Under the pieces are notes generated by a model that was not told the origin of the DNA, did no database searches, and saw only the letters and a program-made list of their open reading frames with translations. Made by a program: the position numbers and the translations under genes. From Bacteroidales bacterium (lineage in GTDB: Bacteria > Bacteroidota > Bacteroidia > Bacteroidales > VadinHA17), in assembly GCA_016709865.1 (NCBI GenBank), contig JADJLX010000005.1:1612001-1676000 (forward strand): a stretch of DNA of 64,000 bases, given 5' to 3'. Shown in pieces: positions 17,479 to 27,010 of this stretch (the stretch's first letter is position 1; each line of letters begins with the position of its first letter).

Positions 17479-18813
17479 ATGAAAACGTGTATTGGCATAA
17501 AATATCCTTATTTAATAGCTGGTTTTCTGATTGTTGCATTTTTTTCATCATGCAAATCAACTCAGCCAGCCTTCGACAATAAAGATCTTTCGTACCTCTA
17601 TAATCCTACAAAAAATCCAATAAGTCCGAGGTATAATGTCAATAATCAGTCTGCTGAGACATCAGTGCTATCTGTTAAATTCTTTGGTAATGATCTGTTT
17701 TTCTCAGAAGCCAATCCACAGGGTGTTCCAACCGCTGTAATGCTGGTAACTGTAAAACTTTTTGATATCAGTCAGGGCAGGATTCTTGCAGACACTGCTG
17801 TTTATAATCTTAATATTATAAAGGCAGCAAACACTCCTGAATATGTTTATAATATCCCTCTTAAAGTTGAGAAGGAACGCAACTATATGGCTGAGATAAA
17901 AATACTTGACAGGCTAAGGTTGCAGGTAGTGCAGGCTTTTGTACCATTTAATACAAACTCTGTTTTCAACAGTTACAACTTTAAGACTGTGGGGCATTTT
18001 GAGAAAAACCTTCTCTTTAATCCCGTCGTAAGAGAAAACGAATATTTTAACCTTCTGTACAACCGAGCCCCGGTTGACAGCCTTTATATCTCATACTTCA
18101 AACCATTCAGGGAGATTCCCTATCCTCCTTCTATGATCCTTCCTGAAAAAGTCCTTGATTATGAACCGGAGAAACTTGCAGCAATACCATATTCAGACAC
18201 GATGCCTTTGATGCTGCCACGCCCCGGTATTTATCTTTTCTCTGTAGACAGGAAAATTAAAGATGGATATACGCTTCTGAATTTCGGGACAGACTATCCT
18301 TCCATGACTACTCCGGAGGTAATGATTGAACCACTCGCATATCTGGCATCAACTGATGAGGTTGAAGGGTTACGTTCAGCACTTAAACCGAAAGCAGCCC
18401 TTGATGAATTCTGGATTAAATGCGGCGGAAACGTTGAAAAAGCAAGGGAACTGATCCGAATTTATTATACCCGTGTTCAATATTCCAATTACTATTTTAC
18501 ATCCTATAAAGAAGGGTGGAGAACTGAAAGGGGAATGATATATATTATTTATGGTCCGCCCGATAAGGTTTATAAAACATCTGAGGGTGAAAGCTGGGGA
18601 TACAGGAAACCGGTCGTTAAATCCTCATGGGGCGGAAGATACAGTGTGAAAGAGGAATATTTGTTCTTTAATTTTAAAAAGAAAGACAATATATATTCTG
18701 ATAATGACTTTTTCCTGAGCCGAAGCGAGACACTTGTAACGTATTGGGATAAAGCAATTTCCAGTTGGAGAAAAGGAATAGTTTTCCGTCTTGATAATCC
18801 GGAAGACATATAA
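17479..18813 (+). CDS. GWxTD domain-containing lipoprotein
   Basis: A 444 aa protein with lipobox FSSC after a hydrophobic run, a middle beta-rich region, and a C-terminal GWxTD-type domain (about 300-440) with EGWRTERGMIYIIYGPPDKV; the last motif residue is Glu instead of Asp. The family is common in Bacteroidota envelopes and its role is unknown. It lies 12 nt after the thioesterase and 11 nt before rlmB in one operon. Confidence 0.82.
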   Translation: MKTCIGIKYPYLIAGFLIVAFFSSCKSTQPAFDNKDLSYLYNPTKNPISPRYNVNNQSAETSVLSVKFFGNDLFFSEANPQGVPTAVMLVTVKLFDISQGRILADTAVYNLNIIKAANTPEYVYNIPLKVEKERNYMAEIKILDRLRLQVVQAFVPFNTNSVFNSYNFKTVGHFEKNLLFNPVVRENEYFNLLYNRAPVDSLYISYFKPFREIPYPPSMILPEKVLDYEPEKLAAIPYSDTMPLMLPRPGIYLFSVDRKIKDGYTLLNFGTDYPSMTTPEVMIEPLAYLASTDEVEGLRSALKPKAALDEFWIKCGGNVEKARELIRIYYTRVQYSNYYFTSYKEGWRTERGMIYIIYGPPDKVYKTSEGESWGYRKPVVKSSWGGRYSVKEEYLFFNFKKKDNIYSDNDFFLSRSETLVTYWDKAISSWRKGIVFRLDNPEDI

Positions 18814-18824
18814 TCAATAATCAG

Positions 18825-19565
18825 ATGCAGAAAGAAAGCGAATGTATTTTTGGATTAAGAGCGGTAATTGAGGCCATTAAGGCCGGGAAACAGATTGACA
18901 GGCTACTGATTAAACAGGGGCTTCAGGGAGAACTCTATCGTGAACTGATGAATGAAGTCAGAACTCATAATATAGTATATCAGATAGTTCCGCTTGAGAG
19001 AATAGAACTTGTTACAAGAAAGAACCACCAGGGCGTTCTTGCATGGCTGTCGGTGATTGAATTCCAGTATATTGCCAACCTTCTGCCAATGATATTTGAA
19101 AAGGGGGAAGACCCGCTAATCATTGCTCTTGACGGGGTATCTGATGTAAGGAACTTTGGCGCAATTGTACGTACTGCGGAATGTCTTGGAGCTCATGGTA
19201 TAATTATTCCTGAAAAAGGATCTGCAAGGATAACGGCTGATGCTGTAAAGACATCAGCCGGCGCGCTACATACTTTCCCTGTTTGCAGGGAAAAAAGCAT
19301 TGTCAGATCGATTGAATTTCTTAAGGACTCAGGTTTAAAGGTGATCTGTGCAGGTGAAAAATCAGGAACAGTGGCATCAGAAGTTCTCCTCACCGGTCCG
19401 GCTGTTTTAGTACTTGGTTCAGAAGATAAAGGTATCAGCAGAGAGCTTATAGCCCTGGCTGATCAGCATATAAAAATACCAATGACGGGAGCAATAGGCT
19501 CACTTAATGTCTCGGTAGCTGCAGGTATTCTCTTATATGAAATTGTAAGACAGAGGGCTGTCTGA
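18825..19565 (+). CDS. rlmB: 23S rRNA (guanosine2251-2'-O)-methyltransferase RlmB (TrmH family)
   Basis: A 246 aa SPOUT methyltransferase. An N-terminal L30e-like substrate-binding domain (about 5-80) precedes a trefoil-knot domain with DGVSDVRNFGAIVRTAECLG, LGSEDKGIS and IPMTGAIGSLNVSVAAGILL. It 2'-O-methylates G2251 in the peptidyl-transferase P loop. It is last gene of the ABC-F operon, so two ribosome-related proteins bracket the lipid and envelope genes. It converges with the transaldolase gene with a 1-nt gap. Confidence 0.9.
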   Translation: MQKESECIFGLRAVIEAIKAGKQIDRLLIKQGLQGELYRELMNEVRTHNIVYQIVPLERIELVTRKNHQGVLAWLSVIEFQYIANLLPMIFEKGEDPLIIALDGVSDVRNFGAIVRTAECLGAHGIIIPEKGSARITADAVKTSAGALHTFPVCREKSIVRSIEFLKDSGLKVICAGEKSGTVASEVLLTGPAVLVLGSEDKGISRELIALADQHIKIPMTGAIGSLNVSVAAGILLYEIVRQRAV

Positions 19566-19566
19566 C

Positions 19567-20784
19567 CTATTCAATTATGTTTCTGATCCTCTGGTCGAGC
19601 TCACGCTGGTCGGAGGTAAATGATGCCAGCCCTGCAAGTGTAAGCAGGGTATCAGGTGCAATCTTCCCTTCGCTGATTTTTTTCTCCCATCGTGAATGAA
19701 CCGGAATTTTTCCGTCGGAGGCAATAAAGCCTTTCTCTTCCTTTGTAAGTGATGGAAACATATCCTCGCAGCCCTCTTCATGAGCTATGTGTATAAGTTC
19801 GGAACCGGTTGCCGGTACTTTGGCTGCCAGTCTTTCTGCCAGATGAAGAACCTTTGTATCAACTTCCCAGAATTTTTCAACGTGTGCTTCCTTAGCTGAG
19901 TCAAACATACTTATGTCGTAATTCTCATGCATCCGTGAAGAAAACTTCCCACTCAACTCCTTGTGTCCGGATGCCGCTACTTTCGGGGGCATTGTATAAA
20001 CATCTGTTCCTGCAAGAAGTTCCAGCTGAGTATGGTTTCTGAGACTTGCAGCTATAAGTTTAGTCTGCCAGGGATTCTCTGCAGATAGGCCGGTTACCCA
20101 GTTCTGGGAAGCAATAACTGCCATCTCTCCTGCTCCCGAACCATCACCAAGCTTGTTGTTAATCATATATGCTCCTATCCTGCCAAGAAATACATTAAGA
20201 TAATCTGGTCGGGCCACACGGGTCACAAGTACATTTTCCCTGGCACTGAACTCGAGGGTAAAATTAATCTTCACTCCCATATCCTTAAGCAGTCTTGCAC
20301 CAATCAGTCCTTCAGCAGTGTAGGGCACTTTTACTATAAACTGTTCAGGACATATATCATGAAATCTCTTTCCGTAAGAAAGTATCGCCTTTATATCATG
20401 AGCAGTATCAGTATGAAGTTCAACACTGACATAGCCGCCAAACTTCTGTGCAAGTCGCAGGCCATGACGGGCATTCAGAATAAAAGCAATCTCCTTAACA
20501 CGATCTTCCTGAGGCAACTCCCTCACTATGCTCTTTGCTTCTGAAATGAAGATATCATAAATTCCTTTCTGGATTTCATTATTAAGAAGAGTGTTATTTG
20601 TTGTAAGGGCACTCATCTCAGCTGACCAGTTTGATTCAGCCTCCTCCATATCACCGGTATCGAGCCAAAGTTCTGTTCCTGTATTACGGAGAGCCTCCCA
20701 GAAAGGATCCTTTTTCCCTGTAACATGTTTTTCATTCAGATTCTTCCAAACAAAATCACTAATTCTGGTACTAAGGTCAGCCAT
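19567..20784 (-). CDS. transaldolase-family protein
   Basis: A 405 aa TIM-barrel aldolase of the transaldolase family. TTNNTLL (61-67) replaces the usual TTNPSL, Lys152 in IVKVP is the Schiff-base lysine, and later GRIGAY and GSGAGEMAVIASQNW fit the family. It is longer than most transaldolases, with an extended C-terminal region (about 330-405). It would move a dihydroxyacetone unit between sugar phosphates in the pentose phosphate pathway; a related aldolase activity is possible. Confidence 0.8.
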   Translation of the reverse strand: MADLSTRISDFVWKNLNEKHVTGKKDPFWEALRNTGTELWLDTGDMEEAESNWSAEMSALTTNNTLLNNEIQKGIYDIFISEAKSIVRELPQEDRVKEIAFILNARHGLRLAQKFGGYVSVELHTDTAHDIKAILSYGKRFHDICPEQFIVKVPYTAEGLIGARLLKDMGVKINFTLEFSARENVLVTRVARPDYLNVFLGRIGAYMINNKLGDGSGAGEMAVIASQNWVTGLSAENPWQTKLIAASLRNHTQLELLAGTDVYTMPPKVAASGHKELSGKFSSRMHENYDISMFDSAKEAHVEKFWEVDTKVLHLAERLAAKVPATGSELIHIAHEEGCEDMFPSLTKEEKGFIASDGKIPVHSRWEKKISEGKIAPDTLLTLAGLASFTSDQRELDQRIRNIIE

Positions 20785-20812
20785 GATTATAATTATTGAT
20801 GTTGGTTACTAC

Positions 20813-22078
20813 TCATTTTTTCGATAATGTGATAAGGTCTTCGCCGGTTGGTTGCTGGTAAACTTTAAGTCCGAACTCATTCATTATAGCCAGCAGATGT
20901 TCGAATATCTCCGACTGAATATTTTCATAAGGGGCGAATGTATTGTTCTTGGTGAAAACATAAACCTGCAGAGGCAACCCATTACCATCAGGAGTCCTGT
21001 GACGTAATATTACAGTCTGGGTAGGATCGACAAACTGATGATTTCTGAGGTATGCTTCAGCATAAAAACGAAAAACTCCAAGATTAGTCAGGTTAGATGA
21101 AGTGAAAACCGGATTATCAGGATTATCAAGTCCGTTTTTAAAAATCCCAGATTTATTTTCGGAGCTCTCAATATATGTTTTCAGTACAGGAATTTTACAC
21201 AGTTTCTCCTTCAATTCCCTGTCCAGAAACCTGATACTTTTCATATCAATATAAATGTGTCTTTTTATCTGTCTGACACCTGACTCTTCCATCCCTCTCC
21301 AGTTCTGAAATGATTCATTTACAAGAGAATAAGTTGGCACCGTTATAATTGTCTTATCGAAGTTCTGGATTTTGACAGTATTAAGAGTAATATCCGTTAC
21401 CGTCCCATCAACTTCTCTTCCGGGGATTGTTATCCAGTCACCCACTTTAAGCATCTTATCTGCCGAAAGCTGGATACTTGCTACAAGTCCAAGCAGAGTA
21501 TCCTTAAACACAAGTATCAGTACAGCAGCCATTGCTCCAAGACCAGTAACTATGGCCCTGATGTCTATTTTAAATACAACTGATATTACAATCAGGAGAG
21601 CAATCAGAATAACAAATATTTTTACAAGCTGAACATATCCTTTAATATGCCTGTGCTGCGATATAGGAAGTGTGAGATAAATTTTGTGCCATGCTTCAAT
21701 AAACGATATTACTACAACAGCTCCAATTGTTACAATATATAGGTATGTCAGCCGGTGAACAACTATTAGCCACGTAGGATAGGTCTTAAGGGCCCATCCT
21801 GCCATAAACCAAATCACAAGAGCAGGAGCCAGATGTGACAATCTTGTAAAAACTTTCTGCTCGAGGAAAATATCATCCCAGGTTGAGGTTGTTTTTTTAA
21901 CAATTCTCGTAACAACCTTTAAGATTATTACTTTTGCAATAAGATTTGAAAGCCAGCTTATCAGAAGGACTATTACTACGAGCCCTACTGTACTCAGAAA
22001 AGTGGAGAGACTATAGCTTAATCCTGCATTTAAGAAAACCTCTTTCAGCCAAATTGCGGGATCATTAATTAAAGGCAT
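20813..22078 (-). CDS. mechanosensitive ion channel, YbdG-like (MscS superfamily)
   Basis: A 421 aa membrane protein with about five hydrophobic segments in the first 190 residues, the MscS pore helix and beta domain (FKDTLLGLVASIQLSADKML, VGDWITIPG, DGTVTDITLNTVKIQNFDK) and a soluble C-terminal domain. The order and the NESFQNWRGMEESGVRQIKR stretch resemble E. coli YbdG. It should gate solutes under membrane tension. It lies 28 nt upstream of the transaldolase gene on the same strand. Confidence 0.88.
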   Translation of the reverse strand: MPLINDPAIWLKEVFLNAGLSYSLSTFLSTVGLVVIVLLISWLSNLIAKVIILKVVTRIVKKTTSTWDDIFLEQKVFTRLSHLAPALVIWFMAGWALKTYPTWLIVVHRLTYLYIVTIGAVVVISFIEAWHKIYLTLPISQHRHIKGYVQLVKIFVILIALLIVISVVFKIDIRAIVTGLGAMAAVLILVFKDTLLGLVASIQLSADKMLKVGDWITIPGREVDGTVTDITLNTVKIQNFDKTIITVPTYSLVNESFQNWRGMEESGVRQIKRHIYIDMKSIRFLDRELKEKLCKIPVLKTYIESSENKSGIFKNGLDNPDNPVFTSSNLTNLGVFRFYAEAYLRNHQFVDPTQTVILRHRTPDGNGLPLQVYVFTKNNTFAPYENIQSEIFEHLLAIMNEFGLKVYQQPTGEDLITLSKK

Positions 22079-22143
22079 ATTAAATCACTTTATAATTTGT
22101 CGCAAAAATAGATAAATTATCAATCTCTCTGAATGAATATTTT

Positions 22144-22151
22144 TAGCTTTG
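22144..22151 (+). promoter_or_regulatory. -7 box for the M64 peptidase gene
   Basis: TAGCTTTG, a perfect TAnnTTTG. It lies downstream of the in-frame ATG at 22133 and 27 nt before the ATG at 22178, which decides the start. Confidence 0.45.
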
Positions 22152-22177
22152 CCAAAAACAGTATCAAATATACTCCC

Positions 22178-23452
22178 ATGAGAACATCTATTCTATATCT
22201 TTTGATTACCCTTTCAATTCCCGGAATGGCCCAGCAGAGCTATGATAAATACTTTACCGATAAAGTCCTGAGGTTTGATTTTATGTTTTCAGGTAACAGT
22301 CAGAAAACTATCGTATATCCTGTTGGATTAAAGGAAGAACCAATATTTGCAGGTTCAAGAACCAACCTGATTGATCCATTCAATTCAGGAAATTTCAGGT
22401 ATGAAGTATTTGATGAAGCGGAGAACATACTGATTTACTCTAAAGGATTCTGTACTCTCTATCAGGAGTGGCAAACCACATCTGAGGCGAAGAAGATAGA
22501 AAGGAGCTTTTACGAAGTAGCCACTATGCCTTACCCTAAGAATAAAATAAAATTCAAAATTAGCGTCAGGGAAAAGACCGGCCAATTCTCCCCGTTATAT
22601 GAAGTATCAATTGATCCCTCCGATTACTTTATAAGAAAGGAAAAACCGGTTAACGCAAAATATTCCAGGGTTTATGGCAGCGGAGACCCTGACAAGTCAG
22701 TAGATCTTGCATTTATTGCGGAGGGTTATACCGCTGATGAGATGGGGAAATTCAGAGAAGATGTCAAAAAACTTGCAGATGCCCTTTTTGCAGAAGCCCC
22801 ATTCGTTGAATACAAGAATAAATTCAATATCTGGGCTGTTGAAGCAGTATCCCAGGAATCAGGTACAGATGTTCCCGGGGAAAAGATTTATGTGAACACG
22901 ATACTCAATTCAAGCTTCTATACCTTTGATACTGACAGGTATCTTACCACACAGGATATCAAATCTGTAAATGACTTTGCAGCTGTTGTACCTCATGATA
23001 ACATTGTTGTTCTTATAAACAGCAGCAGATACGGTGGCGGAGGTGTATACAACTATTACAGCGGTACAACTTCGGGTCATGCACTTTCTTTAAAGGTATT
23101 CGTACATGAATTTGGTCATGGGTTTACAGGACTGGCTGATGAGTATTATTCTTCGTCAGTAGCCTATGATGAATTTTATCCGCTTAATGTAGAACCATGG
23201 GAACCAAATATTACCACTATGGTAGATTTTGATTCAAAATGGAAAAAGATGATTGCAAAGGAGACTCCCGTACCTACACCTGCTGAGGAGAAATACAATG
23301 GTGTTACAGGTTTGTTTGAAGGCGGCGGATACTCTGCAAAAGGAATCTTCCGTCCGGAATTGGATTGCAGAATGAAAAGTAACGGGCCGAAAGGATTCTG
23401 TTCTGTCTGCCAGAAGGCAATTAAAGATATGATCGATTATTATACAAAATAA
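22178..23452 (+). CDS. secreted M64 family (IgA-peptidase-type) metalloprotease
   Basis: A 424 aa protein. A signal peptide (MRTSILYLLITLSIPGMA) is followed by an N-terminal beta domain (about 20-155) and a catalytic M64 domain with HEFGHGFTGLADEY, where His310, Glu311 and His314 begin the motif and the aspartate completes a metzincin-like site. The start at 22178 is set by the upstream -7 box and the signal peptide. The gene is monocistronic. Family members can cut immunoglobulin A but most have unknown targets. Confidence 0.88.
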   Translation: MRTSILYLLITLSIPGMAQQSYDKYFTDKVLRFDFMFSGNSQKTIVYPVGLKEEPIFAGSRTNLIDPFNSGNFRYEVFDEAENILIYSKGFCTLYQEWQTTSEAKKIERSFYEVATMPYPKNKIKFKISVREKTGQFSPLYEVSIDPSDYFIRKEKPVNAKYSRVYGSGDPDKSVDLAFIAEGYTADEMGKFREDVKKLADALFAEAPFVEYKNKFNIWAVEAVSQESGTDVPGEKIYVNTILNSSFYTFDTDRYLTTQDIKSVNDFAAVVPHDNIVVLINSSRYGGGGVYNYYSGTTSGHALSLKVFVHEFGHGFTGLADEYYSSSVAYDEFYPLNVEPWEPNITTMVDFDSKWKKMIAKETPVPTPAEEKYNGVTGLFEGGGYSAKGIFRPELDCRMKSNGPKGFCSVCQKAIKDMIDYYTK

Positions 23453-23483
23453 AAATTGTGATTGCAGGGACATAAAAATTGTA

Positions 23484-23511
23484 GTAGGGACATAAAATTT
23501 TATGTCCCTAC
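23484..23511. repeat. perfect 28-nt palindrome (GTAGGGACA type)
   Basis: A loop-free perfect palindrome with arms GTAGGGACATAAAA and its complement. A half copy (GCAGGGACATAAAAATT) lies just before it at 23464-23480, and (CAA)9 follows at 23511-23537. It lies between convergent genes. A near copy is at 25009-25034. Confidence 0.85.
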
Positions 23512-23537
23512 AACAACAACAACAACAACAACAACAA
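23511..23537. repeat. (CAA)9 microsatellite
   Basis: Nine perfect CAA units between the palindrome and the stop codon of the downstream minus-strand gene. It is non-coding on both strands. Confidence 0.9.
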
Positions 23538-23538
23538 A

Positions 23539-23883
23539 TTATTTGTTTTTTCTGTCGATGAGATAGAATAATACAAGGCTGAGACCACCAAAGAAGAAGA
23601 TCATCGAAGGATAGAGAGCATCCTCATCAAGAATCTGAGCCTGCGCCATCAGGGCAGCAACCATGATACCAATTGCGATACCCATTGCAAGCATTCCTAT
23701 CTTCAGAGTAAACTTACTCCATGAGAAATTCCATTTCACAGCTTCCTTACCTGTATTAAACAAAGAGGCATCAGCTCCTTTTTCGATAAGAGCCATTCTT
23801 TCTTTGTTACGTGTTGTATAATGAACATATACAACACCAAAAATTGTTGCAAAAAATGCGATAAATCCAATCAAACCTTCCAT
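23539..23883 (-). CDS. small membrane protein, DUF6249-like
   Basis: A 114 aa protein with three hydrophobic segments (about 4-22, 58-82, 91-108). The stretch TTRNKERMALIEKGAD is typical of small Bacteroidota membrane proteins of the DUF6249 type, which often sit beside ECF sigma factor genes, as here (24019). Function unknown. Confidence 0.7.
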   Translation of the reverse strand: MEGLIGFIAFFATIFGVVYVHYTTRNKERMALIEKGADASLFNTGKEAVKWNFSWSKFTLKIGMLAMGIAIGIMVAALMAQAQILDEDALYPSMIFFFGGLSLVLFYLIDRKNK

Positions 23884-23993
23884 AACTTATAATTATTGGT
23901 TAATAACTCTTTTTGTGCTTTAGACACAAGAGTAATCAGTCAGGTTACAAAAAACAGAATAAATATTTTTTCTTTAATCGTGTAACCAATTCA

Positions 23994-24001
23994 TAACTTT
24001 G
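23994..24001 (+). promoter_or_regulatory. -7 box for the ECF sigma factor gene
   Basis: TAACTTTG 18 nt before the ATG at 24019, implying a leader of about 11 nt. Confidence 0.4.
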
Positions 24002-24018
24002 CTCGTCAAAGATCTGAA

Positions 24019-24594
24019 ATGGCTTATAAGGGAGACATAATATATATTGAACAGGTACTGGAAGGAAACACCAACGCCTTCAGTTATATAGTTGACCGGC
24101 ATAAAGATAAGGCCTTTAACCTCGCATTCAGGATATCAGGCAGCCGCGAAGAGGCTGAGGAGATCACACAGGATTCATTTTTAAAAGCATACCGGTCGCT
24201 TGGAAGTTTTAAAATGCAGAGTAGCTTTGCAACATGGTTCTACCGGATAGTTTATAATACTTCAATATCATATATCAGGATTAAGAAGAAAGAAGTTTTA
24301 TCACTTGAGGATTTTCCGGCTGACGCAACTGATTTTATAGGTACCAGTTACTCAGAGGAAGAAGCAGACAAAGAGTACAGGAGTGCATTACTTAACTTTG
24401 CACTTCAGAAAATAAGTGAAGATGAGAGAGGTTTGATTACACTTTTTTATTATGACGAGCTTAGTCCTGATGAGATATCAGAAGTGACAGGAATAAGTAA
24501 ATCGAATCTGAAGGTTAAATTATTCAGGGCCAGGCAGAAAATGCAGGAGATAATTGAAAAAGCTGAAAAGAAAAATTTAATATATCATGGATAA
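24019..24594 (+). CDS. ECF RNA polymerase sigma factor (sigma-70 family)
   Basis: A 191 aa ECF sigma factor. Region 2 contains AEEITQDSFLKAYRSLGSF and region 4 contains LSPDEISEVTGISKSNLKVK, the helix-turn-helix for the -35 element. The linker is typical. The next gene overlaps it by 8 nt and encodes a small membrane protein, the usual arrangement of a sigma factor with a membrane-bound partner. Target genes are unknown. Confidence 0.9.
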   Translation: MAYKGDIIYIEQVLEGNTNAFSYIVDRHKDKAFNLAFRISGSREEAEEITQDSFLKAYRSLGSFKMQSSFATWFYRIVYNTSISYIRIKKKEVLSLEDFPADATDFIGTSYSEEEADKEYRSALLNFALQKISEDERGLITLFYYDELSPDEISEVTGISKSNLKVKLFRARQKMQEIIEKAEKKNLIYHG

Positions 24595-25003
24595 ACAGGA
24601 AAAACATACAGAAGATCTTCTGAGTCAATATATTAATCCTGAAAGGATTGAAAAAGCTCCTGAAGGATTTACATCTAAGGTTATGTCTGTTATCGAAACT
24701 GAAAAGATTCCGGTCAGGGCAACTGTAAAATCCAAAAAGAGGACTCTTGTCCCCTATATCTTTTCTGTATTTATTGTAATACTTATTATAACAACCTTCT
24801 TTATACCAGAGACCGGAAACAAGACGTTCTTAATTCCTGCGTTTGAATTTTTAAAAACCCTCAAACTTGATTTGCCCGAAATCGATACCAATAACATTTT
24901 CAGTATCAATCTGCCTTCAGCCCTGATGTATGTACTAATTGGGATTTTCCTGTTATCTTTTTTAGACAGAGCGCTTTACAGGGTATTTCACAGGGAAAAA
25001 TAA
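24587..25003 (+). CDS. small two-segment membrane protein, putative anti-sigma partner
   Basis: A 138 aa protein overlapping the sigma gene by 8 nt. It has a cytoplasmic N-terminal region (1-50, including IEKAPEGFTSKVMSVIE), membrane segments at about 54-73 and 108-126, and a short periplasmic loop. No zinc-binding HxxxCxxC motif is present. The context suggests it holds the sigma factor at the membrane; this is inferred from gene order and topology only. Confidence 0.7.
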   Translation: MDKQEKHTEDLLSQYINPERIEKAPEGFTSKVMSVIETEKIPVRATVKSKKRTLVPYIFSVFIVILIITTFFIPETGNKTFLIPAFEFLKTLKLDLPEIDTNNIFSINLPSALMYVLIGIFLLSFLDRALYRVFHREK

Positions 25004-25008
25004 AATTG

Positions 25009-25034
25009 TAGGGACATAAGATTTTATGTCCCTA
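25009..25034. repeat. palindrome, near copy of 23484-23511
   Basis: TAGGGACATAA and TTATGTCCCTA arms with an imperfect centre. It lies between convergent genes and ends against the clpS stop codon, so it may stop transcription from both sides. Confidence 0.8.
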
Positions 25035-25310
25035 TTATAAAATCTGAACCTTTGAATTCAGACCTTTAAGATTGAGCGATCTGCTCATCGCATTAAGAAC
25101 CTCCGGCAAACCGGTTTTCACATCACAACTCCCTTTAAAGTGAACAATAAGAGCACATTGTTCTGCCTGCACCGGATCATGTCCGCACACTTCGACCAGC
25201 GATTTTATTACATGATCGAAAGTGTTTACATCGTCATTATAAAGCACCAGTGAACCTGACTCACTGCCACTCTTAAGCTTATCATCCCTATGTAAAGTTC
25301 TTTCCTTCAT
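25035..25310 (-). CDS. clpS: ATP-dependent Clp protease adaptor ClpS
   Basis: A 91 aa adaptor that brings N-degron substrates to ClpAP/ClpCP. The core LVLYNDDVNTFDHVIKSL holds the Asn-Asp pair that reads N-terminal residues, and the later EQCALIVHFKGSC matches the conserved helix with the substrate-contact His. It overlaps the SPOR protein stop by 4 nt and is translationally coupled to it. Confidence 0.9.
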   Translation of the reverse strand: MKERTLHRDDKLKSGSESGSLVLYNDDVNTFDHVIKSLVEVCGHDPVQAEQCALIVHFKGSCDVKTGLPEVLNAMSRSLNLKGLNSKVQIL

Positions 25311-27010
25311 TGCAGGTTTTCAAATAATTGCCTTGCAGTATCAACGGGTATCTCTTTCTTCCCCAGCCATGCTCCTACCCTGGCTTCCCTGTAACCGTTC
25401 CGTATCAGAAGATCAGTGTATTCTGCAGCGCTCTCAAAAGTAATAAAATTCCCGATCAAATAAACAATTTTTCCATCTTCAAGTGTCTGAATATCCAATC
25501 CCCTGTTTCCTGCCATCTTCTTCATACCGTCAATCACATCCTCCTTAACAGGTTTCAATACCCTCATAACCTCGACCCTGAAAGCGAGAGTCGGAGGTAT
25601 TGTATCTGCAGGAACCTGAGGTTCTGCCTCGACCCTTGTGACAAATGGTTTCTTACCCCACTCCTTTTCCAGAAGTGCCGCCCTGTCAGCCGAAACCGGC
25701 TTATTGCCTGAAAGTGCGATGACAAATGCATCTTTAAAACCCTTAGCTTTAACTGCAGAGAGTGCTTTTGCTGCATCAGCTGAGCGCCTGAACATCCCTG
25801 CAAAGTAATTTGTCTTGTCTGTTCCTGCAACTTTAAATCCATATACTGGTGTTATCCCTTTGAAGTAAGCTGGTGCAACAGGATTTCTAAATACTGCTAT
25901 CTGAATTCTGTAGATCAGTCCCGGAGGAACTTCAGGATCTATGAGAATTTTTTCTTTTGGATCTGTAACAGGTTTCGGAAGAACTTCAAAAAAAGAAAAC
26001 ACCTCAACAGGCTTACTTATTACCACCTTTTCAACTATTGCTGTATCTGCCTTAGTGTCTGTTTGTACATTTTTTTTGATTGCAGGTGCAGCAGTTTTTA
26101 CATTCTCTGAGACTGCCTGCTGTGGTTTTATGGTGTCTTTTAATTCATTTTTTATTACAATTCCGGATGCCTTATTAACAGATAGTTGTGCCTCATTATA
26201 CTTCTCATCTGCTGCTTTTTGAAACGATAGTGCTGTTGCCTCATTTTGAGCTATTTTAGCTTTTAATCCTGGCTTTTCAGCTTCCGGAAGGGTATTAAGA
26301 AGTTTCTTCTGATCAGAAGCCAACTTTGTTAGTGAATCAGCCTTTGTCTGAAGCTCCAGGGCATCATCAAGTATTTTGTCGAAAGCTGCAGGAACAGGTT
26401 TGCGGGTAAGGGTATCTTTTATGGCTGCCGGCTTGCTTTCAGCCACTTTAGCAGCAGGCTGCGGAACCGGCTTATTTACTGCTGCAACAATTCTTGGTTC
26501 TGCTTCAGGTTCGGGGATCTTCCCTTTTTTCTCAATACATTGTTTTATAAAGTCAGCAACATTATACTCCTTTGCAGTTTTTTTGCCAGCCAGATCAATG
26601 AACTGATTGTATGTACCTGATGCTTCTGAATACTTGCCAGCCATCTGCTGGGCCCGGCCCAGATAAAACAATGCATCTGGAGGAAGGCTCTTAATAACTG
26701 CTGAACTCTGAATAGCCTGTTTTAAAAGAGACTCTGCTTCCAGCGGATTTCTGCTCAGATTGATCAGTGATACACCGGAATAGTATTTATAAAGAGGATC
26801 CTTTGGATAGGAAATCAGCAGTTCTTTAAATTCATTATATGCCTGTTCATAATTCTTATTTGCGAATGCCTCAAGTGATGATTGCCGGGTTGGTTTTACA
26901 GGAACCTTCTGAGAAAAAACAGTGGAGGGATAATAACATATGGCAAATAAAAGTATCAACAGTAACTTCTGTCCCTGTAAAGTATTATATTTATCACGAT
27001 CAATCTTCAC
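25307..27010 (-). CDS. TPR and SPOR-like domain protein
   Basis: A 567 aa protein with signal peptide (LLLILLFAICYYPSTVFS), TPR-like repeats at about 40-150, a long Ala/Lys/Pro-rich linker with a coiled coil (about 215-290), and two SPOR-like modules: one near 365-440 beginning YRIQIAVFRN and one near 475-560 beginning FRVEVMRVL. SPOR domains bind denuded glycan strands of septal peptidoglycan, so the protein may act in wall remodelling or division. The second SPOR-like module is divergent. Confidence 0.75.
   Translation of the reverse strand: MKIDRDKYNTLQGQKLLLILLFAICYYPSTVFSQKVPVKPTRQSSLEAFANKNYEQAYNEFKELLISYPKDPLYKYYSGVSLINLSRNPLEAESLLKQAIQSSAVIKSLPPDALFYLGRAQQMAGKYSEASGTYNQFIDLAGKKTAKEYNVADFIKQCIEKKGKIPEPEAEPRIVAAVNKPVPQPAAKVAESKPAAIKDTLTRKPVPAAFDKILDDALELQTKADSLTKLASDQKKLLNTLPEAEKPGLKAKIAQNEATALSFQKAADEKYNEAQLSVNKASGIVIKNELKDTIKPQQAVSENVKTAAPAIKKNVQTDTKADTAIVEKVVISKPVEVFSFFEVLPKPVTDPKEKILIDPEVPPGLIYRIQIAVFRNPVAPAYFKGITPVYGFKVAGTDKTNYFAGMFRRSADAAKALSAVKAKGFKDAFVIALSGNKPVSADRAALLEKEWGKKPFVTRVEAEPQVPADTIPPTLAFRVEVMRVLKPVKEDVIDGMKKMAGNRGLDIQTLEDGKIVYLIGNFITFESAAEYTDLLIRNGYREARVGAWLGKKEIPVDTARQLFENLQ

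Noticed and set aside
23511..23537. (CAA)9 as a phase-variation switch
   Set aside because: It is outside both flanking coding regions and past the stop codon, so length change would not alter a reading frame; it could at most affect a transcript end.
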